Of a DNA stretch of 64,000 nt, positions 1-8,201 are shown one piece after another. Position numbers and translations under genes: made by a program. The notes beneath the pieces were generated by a model, which worked only from the letters and a program-made list of their open reading frames with translations, searched no databases and was not told the origin of the DNA. Location: NCBI GenBank assembly GCA_018384375.1, contig JAHAYJ010000006.1, positions 32,199 to 96,198 of the forward strand, written 5' to 3'. The stretch comes from Lachnospiraceae bacterium (GTDB taxonomy: Bacteria > Bacillota > Clostridia > Lachnospirales > Lachnospiraceae). Within the stretch, counting starts at the first letter, position 1. The number at the start of each line of letters is the position of its first letter.

Positions 1-1145
1 ATGAGGTGATCGATGCCAAGGGGCTTATGATCGCTCCCGGACTTGCGGATACCCATGTCCACTTCAGAGACCCGGGCTTTACCTACAAGGAGGATATTCT
101 GAGCGGAGGGGAGGCTGCAAAGAAAGGCGGATTTACGCAAATCGTACTGATGGCAAATACGAAGCCGCCTGTGGACAATCCGGAAATCCTTGCCTATGTT
201 CTTGAGAAGGGGAAGAAGACAGGGATTCATATCCATTCCTGCGTGAATGTGACTGAAAAAATGGCGGGGAAAAAGCTTACCGATATGGAGCTTCTGGCGC
301 GGGAAGGTGCAGCAGGATTCACCGATGACGGTATTCCCATTCTTGAGGAAGCCCTGGTAAGGGAAGCAATGGAGCGGGCAAAGAAGCTTGGAAAGCCTGT
401 CAGTTTTCATGAGGAGGATCCAAGCCTTATTACCAATAACGGAATCCATGCAGGGAAGGCAGCGCAGTATTACGGTATCGGTGGTTCTCCCAGAGAAGCG
501 GAAATCAGTCTGATCAGGCGGGATACGGCGCTTGCACTGGAAACCGGAGCGGAGGTCGTTATTCAGCACATCAGTACCAGGGAAGGAGTAGAGCTGGTCA
601 GACAGGCAAAGGCAAGGGGGGCTCATATTCATGCGGAAGCAACGCCCCATCATTTTACTATGACACAGGAGGCAGCCATTCAGAAGGGAACGCTGGCAAA
701 GATGAATCCGCCTCTTCGGGAGGAAGCGGACAGAATGGCGATCATCCGGGGACTTGCAGATGGCACGATTGATATGATCGCAACGGATCACGCCCCTCAC
801 AGCGGGGAGGAAAAGGAAAAGCCGATCACGGAAGCTCCCAGCGGGATCATCGGTCTGGAAACCTCACTTTCGCTGGGAATCAGAGAATTGGTCAATAAGG
901 GCTATTTGACACTGCCACAGTTGATCGAGAGAATGAGCACGGCGCCGTGCCGGCTGTATGGACTGGCAGGTGGTACCCTATGTGAGGGGGCACCGGCTGA
1001 TCTGGTTCTTTTTGCTTTGGATGAGCAGTGGACTGTAAGGGAGTTTGCTTCCAAATCCTCCAATTCTCCTTTTATCGGAGAAAAGCTGCCCGGAGTGATT
1101 TACTATACCATCTGTGGCGGTAACGTGGTATACTGCAAGGGATAA
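1..1145 (+). CDS. pyrC: Dihydroorotase, 5' end cut by window
   Basis: Catalyses reversible cyclisation of carbamoyl-aspartate to dihydroorotate, third step of pyrimidine synthesis, in the cytosol. The visible frame opens at base 3 and runs 380 codons; family members begin about 45-50 residues earlier, so the start lies before the window. Seen directly: the metal-binding DTHVHFRDPG motif near the beginning, further histidines in SFHEED, QHIST and EATPHHF, and the late ATDHAPH motif with the catalytic aspartate. All point to the PyrC/allantoinase class of amidohydrolases. It lies 11 bases ahead of pyrK, so it is the upstream gene of a pyrC-pyrK-pyrD operon. Nothing looks damaged apart from the window edge. 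Confidence 0.95.
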   Translation, partial: EVIDAKGLMIAPGLADTHVHFRDPGFTYKEDILSGGEAAKKGGFTQIVLMANTKPPVDNPEILAYVLEKGKKTGIHIHSCVNVTEKMAGKKLTDMELLAREGAAGFTDDGIPILEEALVREAMERAKKLGKPVSFHEEDPSLITNNGIHAGKAAQYYGIGGSPREAEISLIRRDTALALETGAEVVIQHISTREGVELVRQAKARGAHIHAEATPHHFTMTQEAAIQKGTLAKMNPPLREEADRMAIIRGLADGTIDMIATDHAPHSGEEKEKPITEAPSGIIGLETSLSLGIRELVNKGYLTLPQLIERMSTAPCRLYGLAGGTLCEGAPADLVLFALDEQWTVREFASKSSNSPFIGEKLPGVIYYTICGGNVVYCKG

Positions 1146-1156
1146 GGAGAGAGATT

Positions 1157-1942
1157 ATGAACAGGAAGAGAAAAGAACAGGCAAGGGTGCTTTCCCAGAG
1201 GATGATCGCACCGGATATTTATGATATGTGGCTGGAGACAGAACTGGCGAAGGAGGCAAAGGCCGGGCAATTCATCGGAGTTTATACGAAGGATGCCTCC
1301 CGCCTGCTCCTGAGACCTATCAGTATCTGTGAGACAGACCGTGATAAAAATGCGCTTCGCATCGTATACCGGATCGCCGGAAAGGGAACGGCAGAATTTG
1401 CCACTTTTGGGGAGGGACAAAGCGTGGAAATCCTCGGCGTCTTGGGAAATGGGTTTCCCGTGGAAGAAAAGAAAGATAAGAGGGTGGTTCTCATGGGAGG
1501 CGGGATCGGGATTCCGCCGATGCTGGAGCTTCTGAAGCAGCTGCGGGAAGCAGGGACGGAGGCAGCAATGATTGCAGGCTATCGTGACCGACAGCTGTTC
1601 TTAAAGGAGGACCTTGAAAAGTACGGTAAGGTCTATATTGCCACGGAAGACGGAAGTGTGGGAACGAAGGGAAATGTACTGGATGTGATGAGACAGGAGG
1701 AACTGACAGCACAGGTGATCATGGCATGCGGTCCTATGCCCATGCTGCGGGCAATCAAGCATTTTGCCAAAGAAAGGCAGATGGAAGCTTATATTTCCCT
1801 GGAAGAGAGAATGGCATGCGGAGTAGGTGCCTGTCTGGGCTGTGTATGCAAGACAACCCGTAAGGATCATCATTCCCATGTGAACAATACAAGAATCTGT
1901 ACAGATGGACCGGTTTTTGATGCAAGGGAGGTGGATATCTGA
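1157..1942 (+). CDS. pyrK: Dihydroorotate dehydrogenase B, electron-transfer subunit
   Basis: 261 residues. Carries electrons from the FMN of PyrD to NAD+ through FAD and a [2Fe-2S] cluster. An FAD-binding RPISIC motif lies near residue 55, a glycine-rich GGGIGIPPM nucleotide motif near residue 113, and a C-terminal cluster of cysteines in CGVGACLGCVC plus a later ICTDGP gives the four iron-sulfur ligands. The stop overlaps the start of pyrD as TGATG, implying translational coupling of the two subunits. The ATG at 1157 follows a GGAGAGA ribosome site left by the end of pyrC. Family assignment is firm; the type B heterotetramer is inferred from the adjacent pyrD. Confidence 0.96.
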   Translation: MNRKRKEQARVLSQRMIAPDIYDMWLETELAKEAKAGQFIGVYTKDASRLLLRPISICETDRDKNALRIVYRIAGKGTAEFATFGEGQSVEILGVLGNGFPVEEKKDKRVVLMGGGIGIPPMLELLKQLREAGTEAAMIAGYRDRQLFLKEDLEKYGKVYIATEDGSVGTKGNVLDVMRQEELTAQVIMACGPMPMLRAIKHFAKERQMEAYISLEERMACGVGACLGCVCKTTRKDHHSHVNNTRICTDGPVFDAREVDI

Positions 1943-2847
1943 TGAACACCAGGGTGACAATTGCAGGTGTGGAATTTAAAAATCCGGTGATGACGGCATC
2001 GGGAACCTTTGGCTCCGGCATGGAATACAGTGAGTTTGTTGACTTAAACAGGCTGGGGGCAGTGGTGACAAAGGGAGTGGCAAATGTGCCATGGCCGGGA
2101 AACCCGGTTCCCCGTGTGACTGAGACCTACGGCGGTATGCTGAATGCTATCGGTCTTCAGAATCCCGGAATTGACGTATTTATTGAAAGAGATATTCCGT
2201 TTTTGAAGCAGTTTGACACAAGGATCGTGGTTAATGTCTGTGGAAAGAGTGTGGAGGATTATCTGGAGGTTGTGGAAAAACTGGGAGATGCCGATGTGGA
2301 CATGCTTGAGATCAATGTATCCTGTCCAAATGTGAAGGAAGGTGCCATTGCTTTTGGGCAGAAAGCAGATTGTCTGTTTGACATTACTTCCCAAATAAAA
2401 AAGAAGGCAAAGCAGCCGGTAGTCATGAAGCTCAGCCCCAATGTTACGGATATCGCGGAGATGGCAAGAGCAGCTGAGGCGGCGGGAGCAGACGGGATTT
2501 CCCTGATCAATACGCTGACAGGTATGAAAATTGACATTCACAAACGCACCTTTGCCCTTGCCAATCGGACAGGAGGGCTTTCAGGTCCTGCCATTAAGCC
2601 TGTGGCGGTACGCATGGTCTATCAGGCTTCCCATGCGGTTAAGATCCCTGTGATCGGCATGGGGGGAATTGCCAATGCAGAGGATGCTATTGAATTTCTG
2701 CTTGCCGGTGCAAGTGCAGTGGCTGTCGGAGCCATGAACTTTGTCAATCCTTATACTACCGTGGAGATCGTAGAGGGAATTGAACAGTATATGGAGAAAT
2801 ATGGAATCAAGGATATCAGTGAACTGATCGGCGGTGTGCGAGAATAA
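1942..2847 (+). CDS. pyrD: Dihydroorotate dehydrogenase B, catalytic subunit
   Basis: 301 residues, the usual length for class 1B enzymes. FMN-dependent oxidation of dihydroorotate to orotate, fourth step of UMP synthesis. The class 1 signature with catalytic cysteine is seen as EINVSCPN near residue 130, a conserved lysine lies in VTKGV, and the phosphate-gripping segment GMGGI and AVAVGAMNF is near the C-terminus. It starts on the last base of the pyrK stop codon. pyrE and pyrF are not downstream; the transcript seems to end at the hairpin after 2894, so those genes must be upstream of the window or elsewhere. Confidence 0.96.
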   Translation: MNTRVTIAGVEFKNPVMTASGTFGSGMEYSEFVDLNRLGAVVTKGVANVPWPGNPVPRVTETYGGMLNAIGLQNPGIDVFIERDIPFLKQFDTRIVVNVCGKSVEDYLEVVEKLGDADVDMLEINVSCPNVKEGAIAFGQKADCLFDITSQIKKKAKQPVVMKLSPNVTDIAEMARAAEAAGADGISLINTLTGMKIDIHKRTFALANRTGGLSGPAIKPVAVRMVYQASHAVKIPVIGMGGIANAEDAIEFLLAGASAVAVGAMNFVNPYTTVEIVEGIEQYMEKYGIKDISELIGGVRE

Positions 2848-2885
2848 CGGGCGGTGGAACGATCCGACCGGTCTTTTGGATTTAC

Positions 2886-2914
2886 GAATATGTTACCTCC
2901 CTGTGGCATACATT
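2886..2914 (+). promoter_or_regulatory. Sigma-E-like sporulation promoter
   Basis: A -35 like GAATATG (2886-2892) and a -10 CATACATT (2907-2914) are separated by 14 bases. Both fit the known mother-cell sigma-E pattern (KMATATT, 14-15 bases, CATACA-T), with only the last -35 base differing. It sits directly ahead of a spore-envelope type gene, the class normally made under sigma-E. Initiation would fall near 2920-2922, beyond the 5' arm of the overlapping hairpin. This is a motif match, not an experiment. Confidence 0.6.
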
Positions 2915-2944
2915 TACATTAAGTAGACACAGGGAGGTATTTTT
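2894..2944 (+). terminator. pyr operon terminator overlapping the next gene's ribosome site
   Basis: A perfect 12-bp stem, TACCTCCCTGTG (2894-2905) with CACAGGGAGGTA (2928-2939), and a 22-base loop are followed by five Ts. It has the form of a Rho-independent terminator for pyrC-pyrK-pyrD. The 3' arm also contains AGGGAGG (2931-2937), the only plausible ribosome site for the GTG start at 2945, so any read-through transcript would have that site paired. Confidence 0.8.
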
Positions 2945-4516
2945 GTGGAATTAATCAAACGAAATATACATATGGATTGTCTGAGGTGCAGGGCATCAAC
3001 CCAGATGACGCTGGAGGATGATGTTATTATTTCTGATTCCAGACCGGATGCCGCTAAGCTGATTATGGATAGAGGAAATGTAAGTATTGATGAGGTAAAG
3101 GTGACAGATGACCATGTCAATGTAAAGGGGAAGATGCATTTTCACGTTCTCTATCTGGCAGAAAAGGGAAGCGGAACGCAGGATGGGAGCAATGTGGATC
3201 AAATGCAGGGAAGCCTCCCCTTTGAGGAAATGATCTTTATGGAAGGTGTCAGGGGCGGAGATCCGGTTACGACAGAGTGGGAAATTGAAGATCTCAGCAT
3301 CAGTCTGATCAATTCCAGGAAGCTCAGTGTGCAGTCCCTGATCAGCCTGCAGCTTAGCTGTGAGGATATTTGTGACGAGGAGACGGCAGTGGATCTTTAC
3401 AGTCAGGAACCGGTCGAATTCAGAAAAAAGCCTCTGGATGTGGCGACTATGGCAGTGCGGAAAAAGGATATTTTCAGAATTAAGGAGGAAATAGAAATTC
3501 CGGGGAGCTTTCCCAATATCCTTTCCATGATCTGGTCGGAAATAGTGCCGGGGGCGGTGGAATTCAAGGTGCTGGAGGATAAAATCACATTGCAGGGAGA
3601 ATTGCGGGCGTTCTTCCTTTACCGAGGAGAGGGGGACGAGGAGGAGATCTGCCATTATGAGACCACATTTCCGTTTGCCGGGAGCCTGGATTGTCCCGGC
3701 TGCAGAGAGGGAATGATTCCGGAGATCCGTTATCGGGCAGAGGATCGTGAGGTGGAGATCCGCCCTGATTTTGACGGAGAGGAGAGAGTAATCACCTTCG
3801 AACAATGCCTGGATCTTGACATCTGTATTTATGAGGAGGACAGCATTGATATTCTTGCGGATGTATATGGCGTTGTGAAGGAAGTATCTGTCCTTGACAG
3901 AAATGCACAGTTTAGAAGACTCCTTTCACGCAGCAGCGGCAAGACAAAGCTTTCCGGACATTTTAAGGCACAGGAGGAGAATCTTACTCTTCATAAGATC
4001 CTGCACACGGCAACCAATCTGCAGATCGCAGAGAAAAATATTGTGGAGAACGGAATCGAGATTGTGGGAGCTCTGAACCTTCAGATCTTTTGTGAATGTG
4101 GCAGTGAAGCCGGCAGCTATAGTGTGATCAGAGGAAGCATTCCTTTTCAGTATGTTTTGGAGGCAGAAGGGATAAGCGAAAATTGTATTTTCCCGGTGGG
4201 CGTATTCATAGATCAGATCACACCGGCGATTATTGACGGGGAAGAAGTGGATGTGAAATGCGTTCTGTACTTCCGTTCCAATATTTATGAGAAGTGGCAG
4301 GAAAAAATCGTGGAGGAGATCATTGTGTCCGAACCGGATGCGGAAAAAATGGCATCACTTCCGGGAATTGCAGTCTATATGGTAAAAGCGGGAGACAGCT
4401 TATGGGATATCGGTAAGCGCTATTATGTGCCGGTATCAGCGATCCGTCAGACCAATAACCTGTCCTCGGATGAAATCAAGGCCGGCGATAAGCTGCTGAT
4501 TGTGAAGGGCTGGTAA
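2945..4516 (+). CDS. SPOCS-domain (DUF3794) protein with C-terminal LysM
   Basis: 523 residues. Repeated DUF3794/SPOCS-type beta modules fill the first 460 residues (recurring patterns such as RPDAAKLIMDRG, IHMDCLRCRAS and KIEIPGSFPNIL-like segments). The C-terminal 50 residues form a LysM domain (YMVKAGDSLWDIGKRY, IKAGDKLLIVKGW) expected to bind glycan. SPOCS domains are known from SpoVID and related spore-coat morphogenetic proteins, and the combination with LysM is common in clostridia. The GTG start at 2945 is chosen because the AGGGAGG site lies seven bases ahead. There is no signal peptide, in keeping with assembly from the mother-cell cytoplasm. Whether it is a true coat anchor or another envelope protein cannot be told from sequence. 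Confidence 0.85.
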   Translation: MELIKRNIHMDCLRCRASTQMTLEDDVIISDSRPDAAKLIMDRGNVSIDEVKVTDDHVNVKGKMHFHVLYLAEKGSGTQDGSNVDQMQGSLPFEEMIFMEGVRGGDPVTTEWEIEDLSISLINSRKLSVQSLISLQLSCEDICDEETAVDLYSQEPVEFRKKPLDVATMAVRKKDIFRIKEEIEIPGSFPNILSMIWSEIVPGAVEFKVLEDKITLQGELRAFFLYRGEGDEEEICHYETTFPFAGSLDCPGCREGMIPEIRYRAEDREVEIRPDFDGEERVITFEQCLDLDICIYEEDSIDILADVYGVVKEVSVLDRNAQFRRLLSRSSGKTKLSGHFKAQEENLTLHKILHTATNLQIAEKNIVENGIEIVGALNLQIFCECGSEAGSYSVIRGSIPFQYVLEAEGISENCIFPVGVFIDQITPAIIDGEEVDVKCVLYFRSNIYEKWQEKIVEEIIVSEPDAEKMASLPGIAVYMVKAGDSLWDIGKRYYVPVSAIRQTNNLSSDEIKAGDKLLIVKGW

Positions 4517-4555
4517 GCACAGAAGATTTATAGCAGATATAGGATGAAATGGAAA

Positions 4556-4591
4556 AGGAGCCTCACACAGATTACTTTGTGTGAGGCTCCT
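4556..4591. terminator. Bidirectional terminator between convergent genes
   Basis: A perfect 14-bp stem, AGGAGCCTCACACA with TGTGTGAGGCTCCT, and an 8-base loop lie between the SPOCS/LysM gene and the convergent minus-strand gene ending at 4618. Four As precede it (a T-run on the minus strand) and a T-rich stretch follows. Confidence 0.85.
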
Positions 4592-4617
4592 ATTTCTGAT
4601 TTGACAAAGGTTAATTT

Positions 4618-5229
4618 TTAGGCTTCCGTCCTGATTCCGGCAGCCTCTGCCATATCATCAAAGCCCTTCATAACGGCATCGTAGGTCTTCTGGGAAATTT
4701 CGGGAAGTTCACCGCCCCAGGTTTTTTCTGCCTGTTTAAAGCCCTTTTCAAATGCGGCACGCATTTCCTCAATCTTATCGGGATCTCCGCCTGTCAATGC
4801 TGTGGCAAAGTCCAAGATACGCTGAGAGGTCTGGGAAACACCCCAGTAACCATCCTCTGCGATATCAGCCTGTGCCTGCGCTTTGGTCGCAGGATCCACA
4901 GTGAAATCACCGCTGGATAAAATGCTCCAGATGTCGTTTGCGTTGTTGTAGGTTTTTCCCTGCCCTAAAAGCAGCTTTTCTACCAGGCTCTTGAACTGTG
5001 CGACTCTGGCATCTGAATCGGCTTTCAGCTTGGCGATCATGTTGGTATCTGGTGTATATTTTTTGGCAGAAGCAGCCTTGGCTTCTTCCGAAGGTTCATA
5101 GATTACACCGGTATCAGCAGCCGCGGCCTGGCCTGCTGTTTTTGTTTCATTCTTGACTTCCGTGCTCTTCGATGGTACAGAATAGGTACTGTAAGCATCC
5201 GTTGCACCTGTAACTCCGTTTACGCTCAT
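4618..5229 (-). CDS. Conserved protein of unknown function, 203 aa
   Basis: I do not recognise a characterised family. The N-terminal 60 residues are Ser/Thr/Ala-rich and probably disordered (TDAYSTYSVPS, KTAGQAAAAD), followed by YEPSEEAK and a helical C-terminal region with two conserved-looking stretches, GYWGVSQTSQRILDFA and GDPDKIEEMRAAFEKGF, ending in TYDAVMKGFDDMAEAAG. There is no signal peptide or membrane segment. The start is supported by AAGGAGGG seven bases upstream. It stands alone, convergent to the SPOCS gene and divergent from ispE. The layout (low-complexity N-terminus, helical C-terminus) resembles flagellar or surface accessory proteins, but that is only an impression. Confidence 0.75.
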   Translation of the reverse strand: MSVNGVTGATDAYSTYSVPSKSTEVKNETKTAGQAAAADTGVIYEPSEEAKAASAKKYTPDTNMIAKLKADSDARVAQFKSLVEKLLLGQGKTYNNANDIWSILSSGDFTVDPATKAQAQADIAEDGYWGVSQTSQRILDFATALTGGDPDKIEEMRAAFEKGFKQAEKTWGGELPEISQKTYDAVMKGFDDMAEAAGIRTEA

Positions 5230-5315
5230 AGTTTACCCTCCTTGGCATAGCTTGTTTCTAATTACATTAATATTATCGGCATGACGGACAGAAAAGATTA
5301 GGGTACAGAAGCAAT

Positions 5316-5344
5316 TTGACAATAGATATAGGATTGTATATAAT
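5316..5344 (+). promoter_or_regulatory. Sigma-A promoter for the ispE operon
   Basis: Perfect TTGACA (5316-5321), a 17-base spacer and perfect TATAAT (5339-5344). The transcript would start near 5351, leaving an untranslated leader of about 48 bases before the ATG at 5399. Confidence 0.85.
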
Positions 5345-5398
5345 TAAGTACAATCTTGGTGTATAATGTATACAAAAAGCAACAGGGGTACAAAGGGT

Positions 5399-6283
5399 AT
5401 GGAAAAAGTAGTTAGGAAAGCATATGCAAAGATCAATCTTGGACTGGATGTTCTGCGGAGACGGCCGGATGGTTACCATGAAGTGAAAATGATCATGCAG
5501 ACTGTGGATATCTGGGATCAGCTTACTTTTTTGAGGAGCAGTAAGCCTGGTATTACGCTCAGAATCGCGGGGGCAGAGCTGCCGGCCGGGAAGGATAACC
5601 TGATTGTCAGGGCAGCAGAGCTTGTTATGGCGGAAAGGAACCTTGGTGAAGGGGTGGAAATAGAACTTGAAAAGAGAATTCCCATTGCAGCCGGGATGGC
5701 GGGGGGAAGTACAGATGCTGCCGCCGTATTTCATGGCCTGAATGAATTGTTTGGACTGGGAATGAGTCCTGACAGGATGAAGGAGCTGGGGGTTAAGATC
5801 GGTGCTGATGTACCCTATTGTATCATGGGTGGCACAGCCCTTTCAGAGGGAATCGGGGAAAAGTTAACAGAGCTTCCGCCGCCGCCGGAGTGCATCTTGG
5901 TAGTGGCAAAACCGGACATCAATGTATCCACGAAATATGTGTATGAAAATCTTCATGCTGATCAGCTGACGGAGCATCCGGACATTGACGGAATGATTCA
6001 GGCGATCAGGGACGGGAGTCTTTCAGGAATCACACAACGGATGGCAAATGTGCTGGAAACTGTGACTGTGAAGGCATATCCGGTCATCCATCGGATCAAG
6101 ACGGTGATGAAAGAAACCGGGGCGGAAAACGCATTGATGAGTGGCAGCGGACCTACGGTTTTTGGTATTTTTACAGATGAGCGAAAGGCCCGGGATACAG
6201 CCTGCCGGATCGAGGAGGAGGGGCTGGCCATACAGGTCTTTGTAACGGGATTTTACAATGAGAAGAAGGAAAGGAGGGCATGA
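5399..6283 (+). CDS. ispE: 4-diphosphocytidyl-2-C-methyl-D-erythritol kinase
   Basis: About 294 residues. ATP-dependent kinase of the MEP isoprenoid pathway, cytosolic, GHMP superfamily. Motifs seen: AYAKINLGLDVL at the N-terminus, the glycine-rich ATP loop PIAAGMAGGSTDAAA near residue 95, and the C-terminal LMSGSGPTVFGIF. The ATG at 5399 is preferred over the in-frame ATG at 5366 because the shorter protein starts just before the conserved AYAKINL block and has AGGGG ten bases upstream, while 5366 has no ribosome site. The stop overlaps the gntR start (ATGA), so the two are coupled in one operon driven by the strong promoter at 5316. Confidence 0.95.
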   Translation: MEKVVRKAYAKINLGLDVLRRRPDGYHEVKMIMQTVDIWDQLTFLRSSKPGITLRIAGAELPAGKDNLIVRAAELVMAERNLGEGVEIELEKRIPIAAGMAGGSTDAAAVFHGLNELFGLGMSPDRMKELGVKIGADVPYCIMGGTALSEGIGEKLTELPPPPECILVVAKPDINVSTKYVYENLHADQLTEHPDIDGMIQAIRDGSLSGITQRMANVLETVTVKAYPVIHRIKTVMKETGAENALMSGSGPTVFGIFTDERKARDTACRIEEEGLAIQVFVTGFYNEKKERRA

Positions 6284-6984
6284 GGATGGACGAACAGTTG
6301 CAGATTGATATGGACGAGTTTCTGCCGCTTCGGGATGTGGTATTTAATACGCTCAGAAGGGCAATTCTGACAGGACAATTGAAACCGGGGGAACGGCTGA
6401 TGGAAGTACATCTGGCAAATAAGCTCGGTGTGAGCAGGACGCCGATCCGTGAAGCAATCCGTAAACTGGAACTGGAAGGGCTGGTCATCATGATCCCAAG
6501 ACGCGGCGCTGAGGTGGCACGGATCACCGAAAAGAGTCTGAAGGACGTACTGGAGGTGCGGCGGGCTCTGGATGCCCTCAGTGTGGAGCTGGCCTGTGAC
6601 AGAATTACGGAGGAGGATATGAAGCGCCTGTTACAAGCTTGTCAGGACTTTGAAAAGGCAGCAAAAGGAAAGGATGCATCTGTGATTGCCAAGGCAGATG
6701 TAGCGCTTCATGATATTATTGTGGAGGCAACAGGAAATCAGAGGCTTGCGCAGCTGGTCAACAATCTGTCGGAGCAGATGTACCGTTACCGGTTTGTGTA
6801 TATCAAAGAGGAGAGCAAGCATGACATGCTGGTGGCTGAACATCGGGAAATCTATGAGAGCATCGCCAGCAGAGACAAGGAGCGCGCTGCCAGAGCGGCA
6901 AAGCTACATATTGACAACCAGGAAAAATCTATTATCCGTCAGATCCGGCTGGAGAACGAAAGCCGTTTGAATAAACAGCCTTAA
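6280..6984 (+). CDS. GntR/FadR-family transcriptional regulator with FCD domain
   Basis: 234 residues. The N-terminal winged helix (residues about 15-80) has the typical LKPGERLMEVHLANKLGVSR start and TPIREAIRKLELEGLV recognition region. The C-terminal all-helical FCD ligand domain (about 90-225) carries candidate metal/ligand residues in VALHDIIVEATGN and AEHREIYESI plus a late KLHIDNQE. FCD regulators usually sense small organic acids or sugar acids. The gene overlaps ispE by four bases (ATGA) and could alternatively start at 6286. A ligand cannot be inferred from a core-gene operon. Confidence 0.9.
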   Translation: MRMDEQLQIDMDEFLPLRDVVFNTLRRAILTGQLKPGERLMEVHLANKLGVSRTPIREAIRKLELEGLVIMIPRRGAEVARITEKSLKDVLEVRRALDALSVELACDRITEEDMKRLLQACQDFEKAAKGKDASVIAKADVALHDIIVEATGNQRLAQLVNNLSEQMYRYRFVYIKEESKHDMLVAEHREIYESIASRDKERAARAAKLHIDNQEKSIIRQIRLENESRLNKQP

Positions 6985-7033
6985 AGGGGCAACACTCTTA
7001 TTAAAGCGAAAATGCGTGAGAATAGGAGTGGAC

Positions 7034-7390
7034 ATGAAAAGGTTTTATGAGACAGCGGTTATTCTGATCGGCACTCTGGGCTGGTGGAGCTATGTATATC
7101 CGGAACTCTCCCAGACACAGCAGGCGTATGTGCAGGAGGCTGAGTCAGGTATACAGGAGGCAGGGACGGGCGCACAGGAGACAGGGACAGGTACGCGGAA
7201 GGCAGAGATGTGTAAAAAGAAGCCGAGGAAAAGTGTGCAGGAGACTGTTACCGGTGACGCAGGAATTCTGGAAAGACTGGGCGGAGAAGGAATCAGAGTC
7301 GGAGAGATTCGTATAAAAAGCAGGATCGCCGAATATGTATATCAGGTGAAGGAAGAACCATTGGAAAAGGGAGCAGAAGATGATCGATAA
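7034..7390 (+). CDS. Small single-pass membrane protein with heptad tandem repeats
   Basis: About 118 residues, family not recognised. An N-terminal hydrophobic segment (residues about 5-25, ETAVILIGTLGWWSYVYP) could be an anchor or uncleaved signal. It is followed by three copies of a seven-residue unit of the form xQEAxxG (VQEAESG, IQEAGTG, AQETGTG), a basic patch, and a C-terminal domain of about 50 residues. ATG 7034 has AGGAG five bases ahead; the longer GTG start at 7016 has no site. It overlaps murI by 11 bases and lies in the ispE-gntR-murI operon, so it is probably expressed. Function unknown. Confidence 0.65.
   Translation: MKRFYETAVILIGTLGWWSYVYPELSQTQQAYVQEAESGIQEAGTGAQETGTGTRKAEMCKKKPRKSVQETVTGDAGILERLGGEGIRVGEIRIKSRIAEYVYQVKEEPLEKGAEDDR
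7130..7192 (+). repeat. Three 21-bp in-frame tandem repeats
   Basis: Units at 7130-7150, 7151-7171 and 7172-7192 share the pattern rTrCAGGAGrCwGrGwCrGGy. Each encodes one heptad of the membrane protein, and a degenerate fourth copy follows. Such units can change in number by slippage without breaking the frame. Confidence 0.7.
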
Positions 7391-8201
7391 AAATGCGCCG
7401 ATTGGCGTTTTTGACTCCGGGGTTGGAGGTCTGACGGTGGCCAGAGAAATCATGCGTCAGATACCAAACGAGAGAATTGTATATTTTGGGGATACGGCAA
7501 GAGTTCCCTATGGAAGCAAATCGAAGGAAACCGTAACCAGGTTTTCCAGGCAGATCGTCCGCTTTTTGCAGACGCAGAAGGTGAAGGCGATTGTGATTGC
7601 CTGCAATACGGCAAGTGCGTATGCCCTGGAAGAAATTGAGGCGGAGCTGGACATTCCGATTATCGGTGTTATCAAGCCGGGGGCAAAGGTGGCGGCACAG
7701 ACCACATTAAACGGAAAAATTGGTGTGATTGCAACCGAGGGCACTATCGGAAGTCATATTTATTCAAGATACATAAAAGAGATCAATCCCAAAGCTGAAG
7801 TGATCGGAAAGGCATGTCCCCTTTTTGTACCGCTGGTGGAGGAGGGACTGTGGCAGGATCCTGTCACGGATGAGATTGCCAAGCGTTATTTGACAGAGCT
7901 GATTGATATCGGGATTGATACGCTGATCCTGGGGTGCACTCATTATCCGCTGATAAGATCCACAGTAGGAAAAACAATGGGAGAGGGCGTGACTCTTGTA
8001 AATCCTGCCTATGAGACGGCCAGAGAGCTGAAGGAGCTATTGACGGAGAAGGAAATGCTGAACGAGGAGGAGGCAAAGCTGGGAGATAACCGCTATTGCT
8101 TTTATGTAAGTGACGGTGCGGAGAAGTTTAAGCGTTTTGCCAATTCCATTATTAAGTACGGCATTTTATCAGCCAGAATTATCAACATAGAGGAGTATTA
8201 A
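7380..8201 (+). CDS. murI: Glutamate racemase
   Basis: 273 residues. Converts L- to D-glutamate for peptidoglycan. The two catalytic cysteines are visible in ACNTASAYA (about residue 75) and GCTHYPL (about residue 186), with the N-terminal IGVFDSGVGGLTV substrate loop and FGDTARVPYG. The start overlaps the end of the preceding small gene by 11 bases, and the stop overlaps the next start as TAATG, so translation through the cluster is coupled. Confidence 0.95.
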   Translation: MIDKNAPIGVFDSGVGGLTVAREIMRQIPNERIVYFGDTARVPYGSKSKETVTRFSRQIVRFLQTQKVKAIVIACNTASAYALEEIEAELDIPIIGVIKPGAKVAAQTTLNGKIGVIATEGTIGSHIYSRYIKEINPKAEVIGKACPLFVPLVEEGLWQDPVTDEIAKRYLTELIDIGIDTLILGCTHYPLIRSTVGKTMGEGVTLVNPAYETARELKELLTEKEMLNEEEAKLGDNRYCFYVSDGAEKFKRFANSIIKYGILSARIINIEEY

